From Dyella silvatica (GTDB lineage Bacteria > Pseudomonadota > Gammaproteobacteria > Xanthomonadales > Rhodanobacteraceae), in contig NZ_JAPDPE010000004.1 in assembly GCF_026283955.1 (NCBI RefSeq), positions 1 through 64,000 of the forward strand: a stretch of 64,000 nt of DNA, read 5' to 3'. Each line of letters begins with the position of its first letter. Within the stretch, counting starts at the first letter, position 1. Below the pieces are notes generated by a model, which saw only the letters and a program-made list of their open reading frames with translations, was not told the DNA's origin and ran no database searches. Positions 51,501-63,500 of this stretch are shown piece after piece. The translations under genes and the position numbers were made by a program.

Positions 51501-54500
51501 TGTTGCGGCTGGACGCGGTCGGCATCGACGACAGCTTCTTCGACCTCGGCGGCGACAGCATCAGCTCGATCCAGCTAGTCAGCCGCGCGCGCAAGGCCGG
51601 CTTGCTGCTCAAGCCCAAAGATATCTTCCTGCATCAAAACGTCGCTGCCCTGGCCGCGATGATCCAGCCGCTGGTAACGGCAACGGTCAGCGACGATGTC
51701 GCCATCGGCATGGCACCGCTGACCCCAGTGATGCACCGCCTGCTCGATACCGGCGGCCCGATCCAGCGCTTCAATCAGTCGATGTTGCTGGCACTGCCAG
51801 CTGGCCTCGATGCGGCTCAGCTGGCCACGGCATTGCAAGCGCTGGTCGAACATCACGATGTGCTGCGACTGCGATTGCAGCGCGCTGCCGAACAGGCCGA
51901 TCAAGCGGGGGCAATGATCGATATCCAGCCTCGCGAGGCCTTCCGCGCCGCCGATGGCATCAAGGCCATCGACGTCTCCGCCCTAAGCCTCGACGAACTG
52001 CGCCAGCGTATCGATGCCGAGCGCGATCTCGCCCAAACACGCCTGGACCCGGAAGCCGGTCGCGTCGTGCAAGCGGTGTTCTTCGAACGCGCCGTGGGCA
52101 CCCCTGGCCTGTTGCTGCTGATGCTGCATCACTTGGTGGTGGACGGTGTCTCCTGGCGCATCCTGGCGCCGGATCTGCTGAGCGCTTGTGAGGCCAGCCT
52201 TTCCGGCCAGCGTCTGGTACTCGATGCGGCCAGCACCTCGTATCGACGCTGGGCGCAGCGGCTGGCCGCCGAAGCGTCGACGCCAACCCGCTGGGCCGAG
52301 CTGCCCTTGTGGCAGGCCATCGTCGAACGCGCGGACCCACTACTATCGCCGCGCCGCCTGGATACCACGCGCGATACCGTCAGAACAGCGGCCAGCTACA
52401 GCGTGACCTTACCCTCGGCCATCACGGCGGAACTGCTGACCCGCGTACCGGCAGCCTTCCATGTGCGCATCAACGATGTCTTGCTGACCGCCTTTACCCT
52501 GGCGTTGGCGCATTGGCGTCATCAGCGCGGGCGCGGCAGCGAATCGGCGGTGCGCGTGGATGTGGAAGGCCACGGCCGCGAGGATATTTTTGACGGTATC
52601 GATCTGTCGCGCAGTGTCGGCTGGTTCGCTACCCATGTGCCGGTAAGCCTGGATGCAGGCACGCATAACCTGGAGCAAGCCATTGGCAGCGGCCAGCTGC
52701 TGAGCCGCGCGCTTAAACGCATCAAGGAACAACTGCGCCAGTTGCCTGACAACGGCATGGGTTACGGCTTGCTGCGTTACCTCAATCCGGCCTCGGCCAA
52801 GATCCTGGCCAGCGCGGCGCCGGCGCAGATCGGCTTCAACTACCTGGGCCGTTTCAGTGCCTCGGAACATCGCAGCGATGAAACCGCTATCGCGACCGGT
52901 GGCCTCAACAGCGGCACCGACCTGGAGCGGCCACTGCCTTATGCCATCTCGCTGAATGCGATTACCTACGACCGCAGCCAGGGTGCCGAACTGACCGCGC
53001 ACTGGTCGTGGGCTGGCGAGTTGTTTTCCGAAACCGATATGCGCGAGCTGGCGCAAACCTGGTTCCGCGCCCTGGAAGCATTGGCCAACTGCGCGAAACA
53101 GCCCAACGCGGGTGGCCTCACGCCTTCGGACGTGCCGCTGGTCGCGTTGACTCAAACGCAGATCGAACAGCTGGAAGCGCGCTACCCCGCGATCGCCGAC
53201 ATCCTGCCGCTGTCACCGATGCAGCAAGGCTTTTTGTTCCGTGCGCTATACGACGAACAGGATACCGGCAGCTACATCGTGCAGCGTGTGCTGCAGTTGC
53301 ATGGAGCACTGGACCCGGCACGGTTGCACACGGCTGCGCACGGGGTGTTCCAGCGTCACGCGAACCTGCGTGCGGGCTTTGTCCACGAAGGCCTCGACCA
53401 GCCGGTGCAGATCATTCCGCACGAGGTCACCTTGCCGTGGCAATACCTCGACTTGTCGGCACTGGCGCAAGAGCAGCGCGAGCGCGAACTGCAAGGCATC
53501 CTCAGCGACGATCACGCACGCCGTTTCGATCCGGCGCAGCCGCCCTTGATGCGTTTCACCCTGGTACGCATGGAGGCGCAACGGCATGTCTTTGTCTGCA
53601 CCAACCACCATGTACTGATCGACGGTTGGACATGGCTGATCCTGCTCGGCGATTTGCTGGAGCTGTACAAGACGCAAGGCGACGCCAGCTCTCTGCGGCC
53701 GGTAACTCCGTTCCGTGATTACCTGGCCTGGATCAAGCAACAAGACCGCGGCGCCGCACAGGCTGCATGGGCGCAACACTTTGCCGGGCTGGAAGAGCCG
53801 ACCCGGGTGGCCCCGGGCGCATCCGCCATCGGTGCCATGCAAGAGGCGCTGACGCTGACTTTGCCCGAGGCGTTGACCGCCGCCATCCAGCAGAAAGTGC
53901 GCCGTCTCGGCGTCACCTTGAACACCTTGGTGCAAACCATTTGGGGCCTGGGTCTGGGCAGCCTGACCGGACGCAACGATGTGGTGTTCGGCATCATCGT
54001 GGCCGAGCGCCCCGCCGAATTGCACGCCGCCGAACAAATGGTCGGCTTGATGATCAACGCGCTGCCCCTGCGCTTGCAATGGACGCCCGGCGAAACGCTG
54101 CCCGCCCTGGTCACGCGGGTGCAAGAGCAGCAAGTACGCCTGCTCGAACACAACCACATCGGATTGATCGAGATTCAGCAGATCGCCGGACTCGGCGAAT
54201 TGTTCGACAGCCATATCGTGTTCGAAAACTACCCGTTCGACCCCGAGGCCGTGGCAACACGTGAAGAAGGGCTGCAGGTCGAATTCAACGGCGGCCAGGG
54301 CGGTGCGCGCTCGCATTATCCGCTGGGTTTGTGGGCGGTTCCCGGCAAGCAGCTGCATCTGCAATTGGGTTACCGGCCCGACCTGTTCGAGCGCAGCGCG
54401 ATCGAATCATTCGCCCAGCGGCTGTTGCATTGGTTCGAAGCTTTCGCCGAGGAAGCCGCCCGGCCGCTGGGTCAGATCAGCCTGTTGACGCCGGCCGAAC

Positions 54501-57500
54501 GGCTGACCTTGCTTAGCGAATGGAACCCCGCTGCCGCACCGGTCGCCGATGCCACCGTGGTGCAGCAGTTCGAAGATCAGGCCAGCCAGACGCCCGAGGC
54601 CATCGCACTGGTATGCGAAGACAGCGAGCTCAGCTATCGACAGCTTAACCGCCGCGCCAATCAGTTGGCTCACCGGTTGATCCAGGACGGCATCGGGCCG
54701 GAGCAGATTGTCGCCATTGCCTTGCCGCGTTCGATGGACTTGGTGATAGCCGTACTGGCGGTGCTCAAGGCGGGCGCCGCCTACCTGCCGCTGGACCCGG
54801 ATTATCCGTCCGACCGCCTGGCTTTCATGCTTGAGGATGCGCGCCCGGTACGCCTGATTAGCAGGCGCGACGAAGCGGCGCGCCTGCCTGGCCATCACGG
54901 CCATATCGCCATCACTGATCTGCCCAGACCCATCGCCAAGCCACAGCATTCGCGGTTTGAGCAACCCGTCGCCGTTGCCGCCGGGATCATGCCTGCGCTC
55001 CCACTGCCGGACGATCGCAATGACATCTCCGGCGCAGCGACCGCACTGCTCGATCAGCCTGAGCAACCACCATCGCTGCCTGATGGCAACGGCCCGGTAC
55101 GTGCCGTACCGGCGCTGACCCTGTCGCAGCTGTTCGAACAACAAGTTGCCCGCACACCCGAAGCCATCGCCGTGCTGTGCGACGGCGATGAACTCAGCTA
55201 TCGGCAGCTCGACCGGCGCGCCAATCAGCTGGCTCATTGTTTGATCCAGGACGGCATCGGCGCCGAAGATATCGTCGCCATCGCCTTGCCGCGCAAGCAC
55301 GAGATGATGGTCGCGCTGCTGGCGGTGCTCAAGGCTGGCGCGGCTTATCTGCCGCTGGACCCGGACTATCCCAGCGAGCGCTTGATCATGATGATCGACG
55401 ATGCCCGGCCGGTCCGGATCATCGCCGACAGCTCAACCATTGCCGCCTTGCCAAGCAGCATTCCGCCGCTGTTGATCGACAGCGAAGAGCTGCGTGCGAC
55501 ATCGGCGTCCGCCAGCGGCGACGCACCGACCCAAGCGCAACGTGTGCGCCCCTTGCTGGCGCAACATCCGGCCTATGTGATTTACACCTCGGGCTCCACC
55601 GGCAAGCCCAAAGGCGTGGTGGTTACCCAGCAAAACCTTACCGACTTCATGAGCTGGGCGGCCACCGATATCGGACTGCGCGGACTGTCACGGGTGCTCG
55701 CCACCACCTCGTTGAACTTCGACGTCTCAGTATTTGAGATCTTCGCTCCGCTGGTGGTTGGTGGCCGGATCGAACTGCTACGCAATGCGCTGGCCTTGAA
55801 TGAGCGCGACTCCTGGGCCGGCAGCCTGGTCAGCGGCGTACCGTCGGTTTTCTCCTGCCTGCTGGATCAGTCGTCGCTGGATATCGCCGCCGATACCATC
55901 GTGTTCGCCGGTGAGGCGTTGCCCCCGGCCTTGTTCAAGACGATACGCGCACGTGCCCCCAGCACCCGCTTGGCGAATATCTATGGCCCGACCGAGACCA
56001 CGGTCTATGCACTGGCCGGCATCGCCGAGAGCGGCAGCGAAGCATGCCCGCCGATTGGCCGCCCCCTCAGCAATACCCAGGCCTTGGTGCTGGATGCGCA
56101 ATTGCAGCCCTTGCCGAGCGGTGTCGCCGGTGAGCTTTACCTCGCTGGCGAGGGTGTAACACGCGGTTATCTGCATCGCCCGGCGCTGACTGCCGAACGC
56201 TTCGTCGCGCATCCCTTCGCGGCCGGCCAGCGGATGTATCGCACCGGCGATCTGGTGCGTTGGCGCAGCGATGGCCAGCTCGACTACCTGGGCCGCGTCG
56301 ATCATCAGGTGAAGATCCGTGGCTTCCGCATCGAACTGGGCGAAATCGAAGCCTGCCTGAGCCAGCAGGCCGCGGTGGCCCAGGCCGTGGTCATCGCACG
56401 CGACGATCATGCCGGGCAGAAACAACTGATCGGCTATGTCGTGCCCGCCCACGGGCAAAGCGTGGATGCAGCGGCACTGCGACGCAGCCTATCCGAACAC
56501 CTGCCCGCCTATATGCTGCCTGCCGCGCTGATGGTGCTGGACGCATTGCCGCTGACCGCCAGCGGCAAGCTCGATCGCAATGCCCTGCCGGCGCCCAACT
56601 TCTCGTCCACCCCATACCGCGCCCCGGGTACACCGCAAGAGGACATGCTCGCCGGGCTGTTCGCCCAGGTGCTCGGGCAGCCTTCGGTCGGCATCGACGA
56701 CAGCTTCTTCGATCTGGGTGGTCACTCCTTGTTGGCGACCCGCCTGGTCAGTCGCATCCGTTCGACGCTGGGCATCGAGCTGCCCATCCGCACGCTGTTC
56801 GAAGCGCCGACGGTGGCCGCGCTTGCCGCGCAGCTGGATTACGGCCACAGCGCTCGACTGGCCTTGGCTCGGATGCCGCGCACGGCGCATACGGCCTTGT
56901 CTTTTGCACAACAGCGGCTATGGTTTCTGCATCAATTCGAGGGCCCCAGCGCGACCTACAACATACCGCTGGCCCTGCGCCTGGAAGGGCATCTCGACAA
57001 GGCCGCATTGCAGGCGGCCTTGAATGATCTGGTCCGGCGTCATGAAAGCCTGCGCACGGTTTTCGGCGACGAGGGCAGCGAGGGCGATGCCGAGCAAATC
57101 GTTCTCGCCGACGATGCCAGCCAACTCCAGCTCGAACGGTTTTCCAGCAGCGAAGCCGAGCTGGGCCGCAAACTCAGCCAGGCCGCCGCCTACTGTTTTG
57201 ACCTGGCCTACGAAATACCGATACGCGCCTGGCTGTTTACGATCAGCCCATCACAGCATGTGCTGTTGCTGCTGGTGCATCACATTGCCACCGACGACGG
57301 CTCGCTGGCGCCGCTGTCGCGCGACCTGAGCACGGCTTACACCGCGCGGCTTCAAGGCCAGACACCCGCATGGGCGCCACTGCCCGTGCAGTACGCCGAC
57401 TATGCGCTGTGGCAACGTCAATGGCTGGGTCACGAGTCCGATCCGGATAGCGCGTTCAGCACGCAAATCAGTTACTGGAAGCAAGCCCTGGCCGGCCTTC

Positions 57501-60500
57501 CCGAGCAACTCAGCCTGCCGACGGATCGGCCGCGCCCGATCCAGGCCAGCTTCCGCGGCGGACATGTCGATTTCAGTCTGGACTGCCATACCTATGCGCG
57601 CCTGGCTGAGCTGGCCCGCCATGAGCAGGCTAGCTTGTTCATGGTGCTGCACGCGGCGGTGGCCGTGCTGCTATCCAGGCTCGGCGGCGGCAACGACATT
57701 CCCATCGGCACGCCCATCGCCGGCCGTACCGACGATGTACTCGACGACCTGGTTGGTTTTTTCGTCAATACTCTGGTGCTGCGCACCGATACCTCCGGTA
57801 ACCCGAGTTTCCGCGAGTTACTGGCGCAGGTACGCAGCCATGACCTCAACGCCTACACCTATCAAGACCTGCCTTTTGAGCGGCTGGTGGAAATTCTCAA
57901 CCCAGCCCGCTCGCACAGTCACCATCCGCTATTTCAGGTGATGGTCTCGATGCAGACCGACATGGGCGATGCGCTGGCCTTGCCTGGGCTGGTGATTACC
58001 CCGGAGGCGACTGAGCAAAACATCGCCAAGTTCGACCTGAGCTTTGCCTTTACCGAAAGCGCCGCGCTGGACGGCAATCCGCAGACACTGCGGGCGAGCA
58101 TGGAATACGCCAGCGATTTATTCGACGCCGCCTCGGCGCAACGCATCGCGCAGCGATTAGTACGCCTGTTAGAAGCCGTCGCCCGCAACGCCGGGCAACG
58201 CATCGAGCAGATCGACCTGCTCGATGGCGCCGAACGGCAGCAGCTGCTGCTCGGCTGGAACGACACCGCACACAATGTGTCTGCCGAGACCACGCCACGG
58301 CTGTTCGAACAACAGGTGGCAGCGACCCCGGATGCCGTGGCGCTGATCTTCGACCAGATATCGCTCAGCTATGGCGAACTCAATGCCCAAGCCAATCGCC
58401 TGGCGCGGGTCTTGATCGGCCAAGGCATCGGTGCGGAAGACATGGTCGCCGTCGCCCTGCCGCGCTCGGTGGATATGGTCATCGCCATGCTGGCGGTGCT
58501 CAAATCCGGCGCGGCCTATCTGCCGCTGGACCCCAACTACCCGCATGACCGGCTCACCTATATGGCCGAGGATGCCCGTGCGGCCTGCATCGCCACCCAG
58601 CATGCGGTGGAGATCGATTTCCCGACGGTGCCATCGCGGTTGAACCTGGACGATGCCGCGCTCATCGCCGAGTTGCGCCAATGTGCCGATGGCGACATCG
58701 CCGATGCCGAACGCGTGCGCGCCACAACCGCGCTGCACCCGGCCTATGTGATCTACACCTCCGGCTCTACCGGCAAGCCGAAAGGCGTGGTGATAGCGCA
58801 CCGCGGCCTGCGAAATTTCCTCGCCTCGATGCAGGCGCAACTCGCCTTCGGCCCGCAGGAGCGGCTGCTTGCGGTCACCACCATCGGCTTCGATATTGCC
58901 GCGCTGGAAATCTTCCTGCCGCTGGTCAGCGGCGCCAGCCTGGTGCTTGCGCGGCGGGAAACCGTGCTCGATCCGCTGGCGCTGGCGGCACTCATCGTGC
59001 AAACCGGCGCCACCATGATGCAGGCGACGCCTACGCTATGGCAGGAGCTGGCCGCCGCCGGCACGGCTGCCTTGCAGGGGCTGCGCGCGCTGGTCGGCGG
59101 TGAAGCCCTGGCCAGCTCACTGGCGGCAAAGCTTCACCGCGCCGGCGCCGATGTCGTCAATCTCTATGGGCCGACCGAAACCACGATCTGGTCGACCTTC
59201 GCCGAACTCGACCAGGCCAGCACCGACGCACCATCGATTGGCCGTCCGATCTGGAACACCCAGGTATACATTCTGGATGCCGCCATGCAGCCGCTGCCCA
59301 GCGGCGTCGCTGGCGAGTTGTATATCGCCGGTGAAGGCCTGGCGCGTGGCTATCTCAACCGCGCGGCGCTGACCGCCGAACGGTTTATCGCCAACCCGTT
59401 CGATCCTTGCGGCAGGCGCATGTATCGCACCGGCGACCTGGCGCGCTGGCTGCCCGATGGCCGTCTCGACTTTATCGGCCGCGCCGATCATCAAGTGAAG
59501 ATTCGCGGCTTCCGCATCGAGCTTGGCGAGATCGAGGCCAGCCTGTTGCAACAGCCTGCCGTCGCCCAGGCGGTGGTGATCGCCCGTGAGAATCAGGCGG
59601 GGCAGAAACAGCTGGTGGGGTATCTGGTCGCCGCCGCGGGACAGGTTGTCGATACGACGAGCATGCGCCGCACGCTGTCCGGGCACTTGCCTGACTACAT
59701 GGTGCCCGCGGCGCTGGTCGTGCTCGAGGCCTTGCCGCTAACGGCCAATGGCAAGCTGGACCGCAAGGCGCTGCCGGCACCCGATTTCGGCTCCATCAGC
59801 CGCCGCGCACCGCGCAATCCGCAAGAAGAAATCCTCGCCGGCCTGTTCGCCGAAGTGCTTGGCCTGGAAACGGTCGGCATCGACGACAACTTCTTCGACC
59901 TGGGCGGCCATTCCTTGCTGGCCACCCGCTTGATCAGTCGTATCCGCTCGACCCTGGGGGTGGAACTGGCCATCCATGCCTTGTTCGATACGCCGACCAT
60001 CGCCGAACTGGTGTTGCAGCTGACCCAGGGCCATGCCGCCCGATTGGCCTTGGGCCGCAGCGAGCGCCCGCCAACCATCCCGCTCTCGTTCGCGCAGCAA
60101 CGGCTATGGTTTCTGCATCAGCTGGAAGGCCCGAAGCCTTACAACATTCCTGTCGCCTTGCGCCTTGCAGGGCCACTCGACAGCGCCGCGTTGCATGCGG
60201 CGCTGAACGATGTGGTGGCACGCCATGAAAGCCTGCGCACGATGTTTGCCGAAGCCGATGGCGTCGGCGAGCAAATCATTCTCAACCCGCAGACGCTGCA
60301 GCTAAGCCTCGAATCCATCGCCACCAGCGAAGCCGAACTCGCCGAACAACTGACCCAGGCCAGCGCCTACAGCTTCAAGCTGGCTGAAGAAATACCCCTG
60401 CGCGGATGGCTGTTTGCGCTAAGCGAGAGCGAACACGTCTTGCTGTTGCTGGTGCATCACATTGCCGCCGATGGCTGGTCGGTAGCGCCGCTGCTGCGCG

Positions 60501-63500
60501 ACCTGGGCGATGCCTATGGCGCTCGCCGCCAGGGGCATGCGCCGCGCTGGGCCGAACTGCCAGTGCAATACGCCGACTTCACCCTGTGGCAGCAGCGCCT
60601 GCTCGGCACGGACGCCGATCACGACAGCGCCATCGCCCGCCAGATCGGCTATTGGAAACAGGCCCTCGCCGGCCTGCCGCGGCAGCCGATCTTGCCGACC
60701 GATCGCCAGCGTCCGGCCCAGGCCTCGCTGAGCAGCGACCATGTGCAAGTAGAGATCGATGCGGCGACGCATCGTGGCTTGCTGGAACTGGCCCGGCACA
60801 ACCGCGCGACGCTGTTCATGGTGCTGCATGCCGCGGTCGCCACGCTGCTATCACGACATGGCGCGGGTAACGACATCGTCGTCGGCACGCCGATCGCCGG
60901 ACGCACCGATGATGCGCTCGACGATCTGGTCGGCTTTTTCATCAACACTCTGGTTTTGCGCGTAGATACCTCGGGCAATCCCAGCTTTCAGGATTTGCTC
61001 GCCAGTGTGCGTGGCACCGATCTGGCCGCCTATGCGCATCAGGATCTGCCGTTCGAGCGGCTGGTCGAAATCATTAATCCGCAGCGCTCCAACTCGCATC
61101 ATCCGTTGTTCCAGGTGTTGTTGGCGCTGCAAAACCAAGACGAGACCGCCCCGACCCTGGCAGGGCTGGATACCTCGTCGCAGCCCTTGCGTTCGGCCGG
61201 CGGCACGCGCTTCGACCTGCTGTTCAACTTCACCGAGAGCCGTGCTGCCGGCGGTATCCCGGCGGGCATCTCGGCGAGCCTGGCTTTCGCCAACGATTTG
61301 TTCGATCGCCACACGGCGGTATCGCTGACCGAACAATTGCTGCATCTGTTGCATTCGGTGATCGCGGCGCCGCTATGCCCGATCGAACAACTCGATCTGT
61401 CGGGCACCCCGGGGCAATACCATGGCGCTGCGCACCGATATGCGCCCGCCATCCCGGCGACTCCGCTGCTATGCCTCGACGATGCCTTGGTCAGTGCGGC
61501 CATCGCCGCCTGCCCGACCCATAACCCGACCGACCGCGAGCGCGTGCAGCCGCTGCATAGCCGGCATCCGGCGTATGTCATCTACACCTCCGGCTCCACC
61601 GGCAAGCCCAAGGGCGTGGTCATTCCACACCAGAACGTCACCCGGCTGATGGCCAGCACGCAGGACTGGTTCCATTTTGGTGCGAGCGATGTCTGGACCT
61701 TGTTCCATTCCTACGCTTTCGACTTCTCCGTGTGGGAGCTGTGGGGGCCGCTATTGCATGGCGGACGTCTGGTGGTGGTGCCGTATCTCACCAGCCGTTC
61801 GCCCGCCGACTTCCTCACGCTGCTGGTCGAACAACGCGTTACCGTGCTCAACCAGACGCCCTCGGCGTTCTATCAATTGATGCAGGCCGATCGAGAGCAA
61901 CCGCAGCTGGGTCAGCAATTGTCGCTGCGCTGGGTGATCTTCGGTGGCGAGGCGCTGGAACTGGCGCGCCTGCATGACTGGTACGAGCGGCATGCCGAAG
62001 ACAGTCCGCGACTGGTGAATATGTACGGCATCACCGAGACCACCGTACACGTCACTTTTGTCGCCTTGGACCGCGAACGGATTGCCGCGCGCAGCAATAG
62101 CCTGATCGGCAAACACATCCCCGATCTGCAAGCCTATGTGTTGGATGCCGCCTTGCAGCCGTTGCCGGTCGGCGTGGCCGGTGAGTTGTATATCGCCGGT
62201 GAGGGTTTGGCACGCGGGTACTTGAATCGCCCGGCGCTGAGCGCCGAGCGCTTTATCGCCAATCCGTTCGATCCGAACGGTCGCCGCATGTATCGCACCG
62301 GTGACGTCGCGCGCTGGTTACCGCAGGGCGAGCTGGACTTTGTCGGCCGCGCCGACAGTCAGGTCAAGATTCGTGGCTTCCGCATCGAGTTGGGCGAGAT
62401 CGAAGCCTGTTTGCTGCAGCAGCCGTCGGTGGCCCAGGCCACGGTCATCGTTCGCGAGGATCAGCCCGGTCACAAGCAATTAGTCGGCTATCTGGTCGCC
62501 GCCACTGGACAAACCCTGGATGCCGCCACGCTACGGCGCACGCTGTCCGAACACCTGCCCGAGCATATGGTGCCTGCCGCCCTGGTCATGCTCGATGCCT
62601 TGCCGCTGACTACCAATGGCAAGCTCGATCGCAAGGCACTGCCCGCGCCGGATTTCATCTCCACCAGCCGACGCACGGCGCGCACGCCGAAGGAAGAAAT
62701 CCTGGTCGGCCTGTTTGCGGAAATTCTCGGCCTGGAATCGGTCGGCATCGATGACAGCTTCTTCGATCTGGGCGGCCATTCCTTGCTGGCCACCCGCCTG
62801 GTCAGCCGCATTCGCTCGACCCTGGATGTCGAGTTGCCGATTCGCGCCCTGTTCGAAAGCCCCACGGTGTCCGGCCTGGCCGGGCAGTTAGGCATGGGCG
62901 GCGCCGCGCGCTCGGCGTTGCGGCCGATGCCGCGCAGCGAACGCATTCCGCTGTCTTTTGCCCAGCAACGACTGTGGTTTCTGCACCAGTTCGAAGGCCC
63001 CAGCCCGACCTACAACATTCCCTTGGGACTACGGCTGCAAGGCCAGCTCGATACGGCAGCCTTGCAGGCGGCCTTGAACGATGTGCTGATACGCCACGAA
63101 AGCCTGCGCACGGTGTTCAGCGAAAGCGACCGCGATGGCCACGCCTGGCAGACCATTCTCGACAGCGATGCCGTATCGCTGAATTTTTCCGTGGTCGCCT
63201 GCGACGAAGCAGAACTTGAGCGTCAACTCGACCTGGCCGCCGGCTACAGTTTCGACCTGGCGCGCGAGATGCCGATCCGTGCATGGCTGTTCGCATTAAG
63301 CCCAACGCTGCACGTGTTGCTGCTGTTGGTGCACCACATCGCCAGCGACGGCTGGTCGTGGGCGCCGCTATCGCGCGACCTGGCCACTGCGTATGCGGCA
63401 CGCCTGCAAAGTCAGCCGCCGACATGGTCGCCGCTGCCGGTGCAGTACGCCGATTACGCGCTGTGGCAGCGCCAATGGCTAGGCCATGAATCGGACCCGG

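Noticed and set aside
28049-62640. CRISPR or tandem-repeat array
   Set aside because: The repetition comes from kilobase-scale NRPS domain copies, not short regularly spaced repeats.
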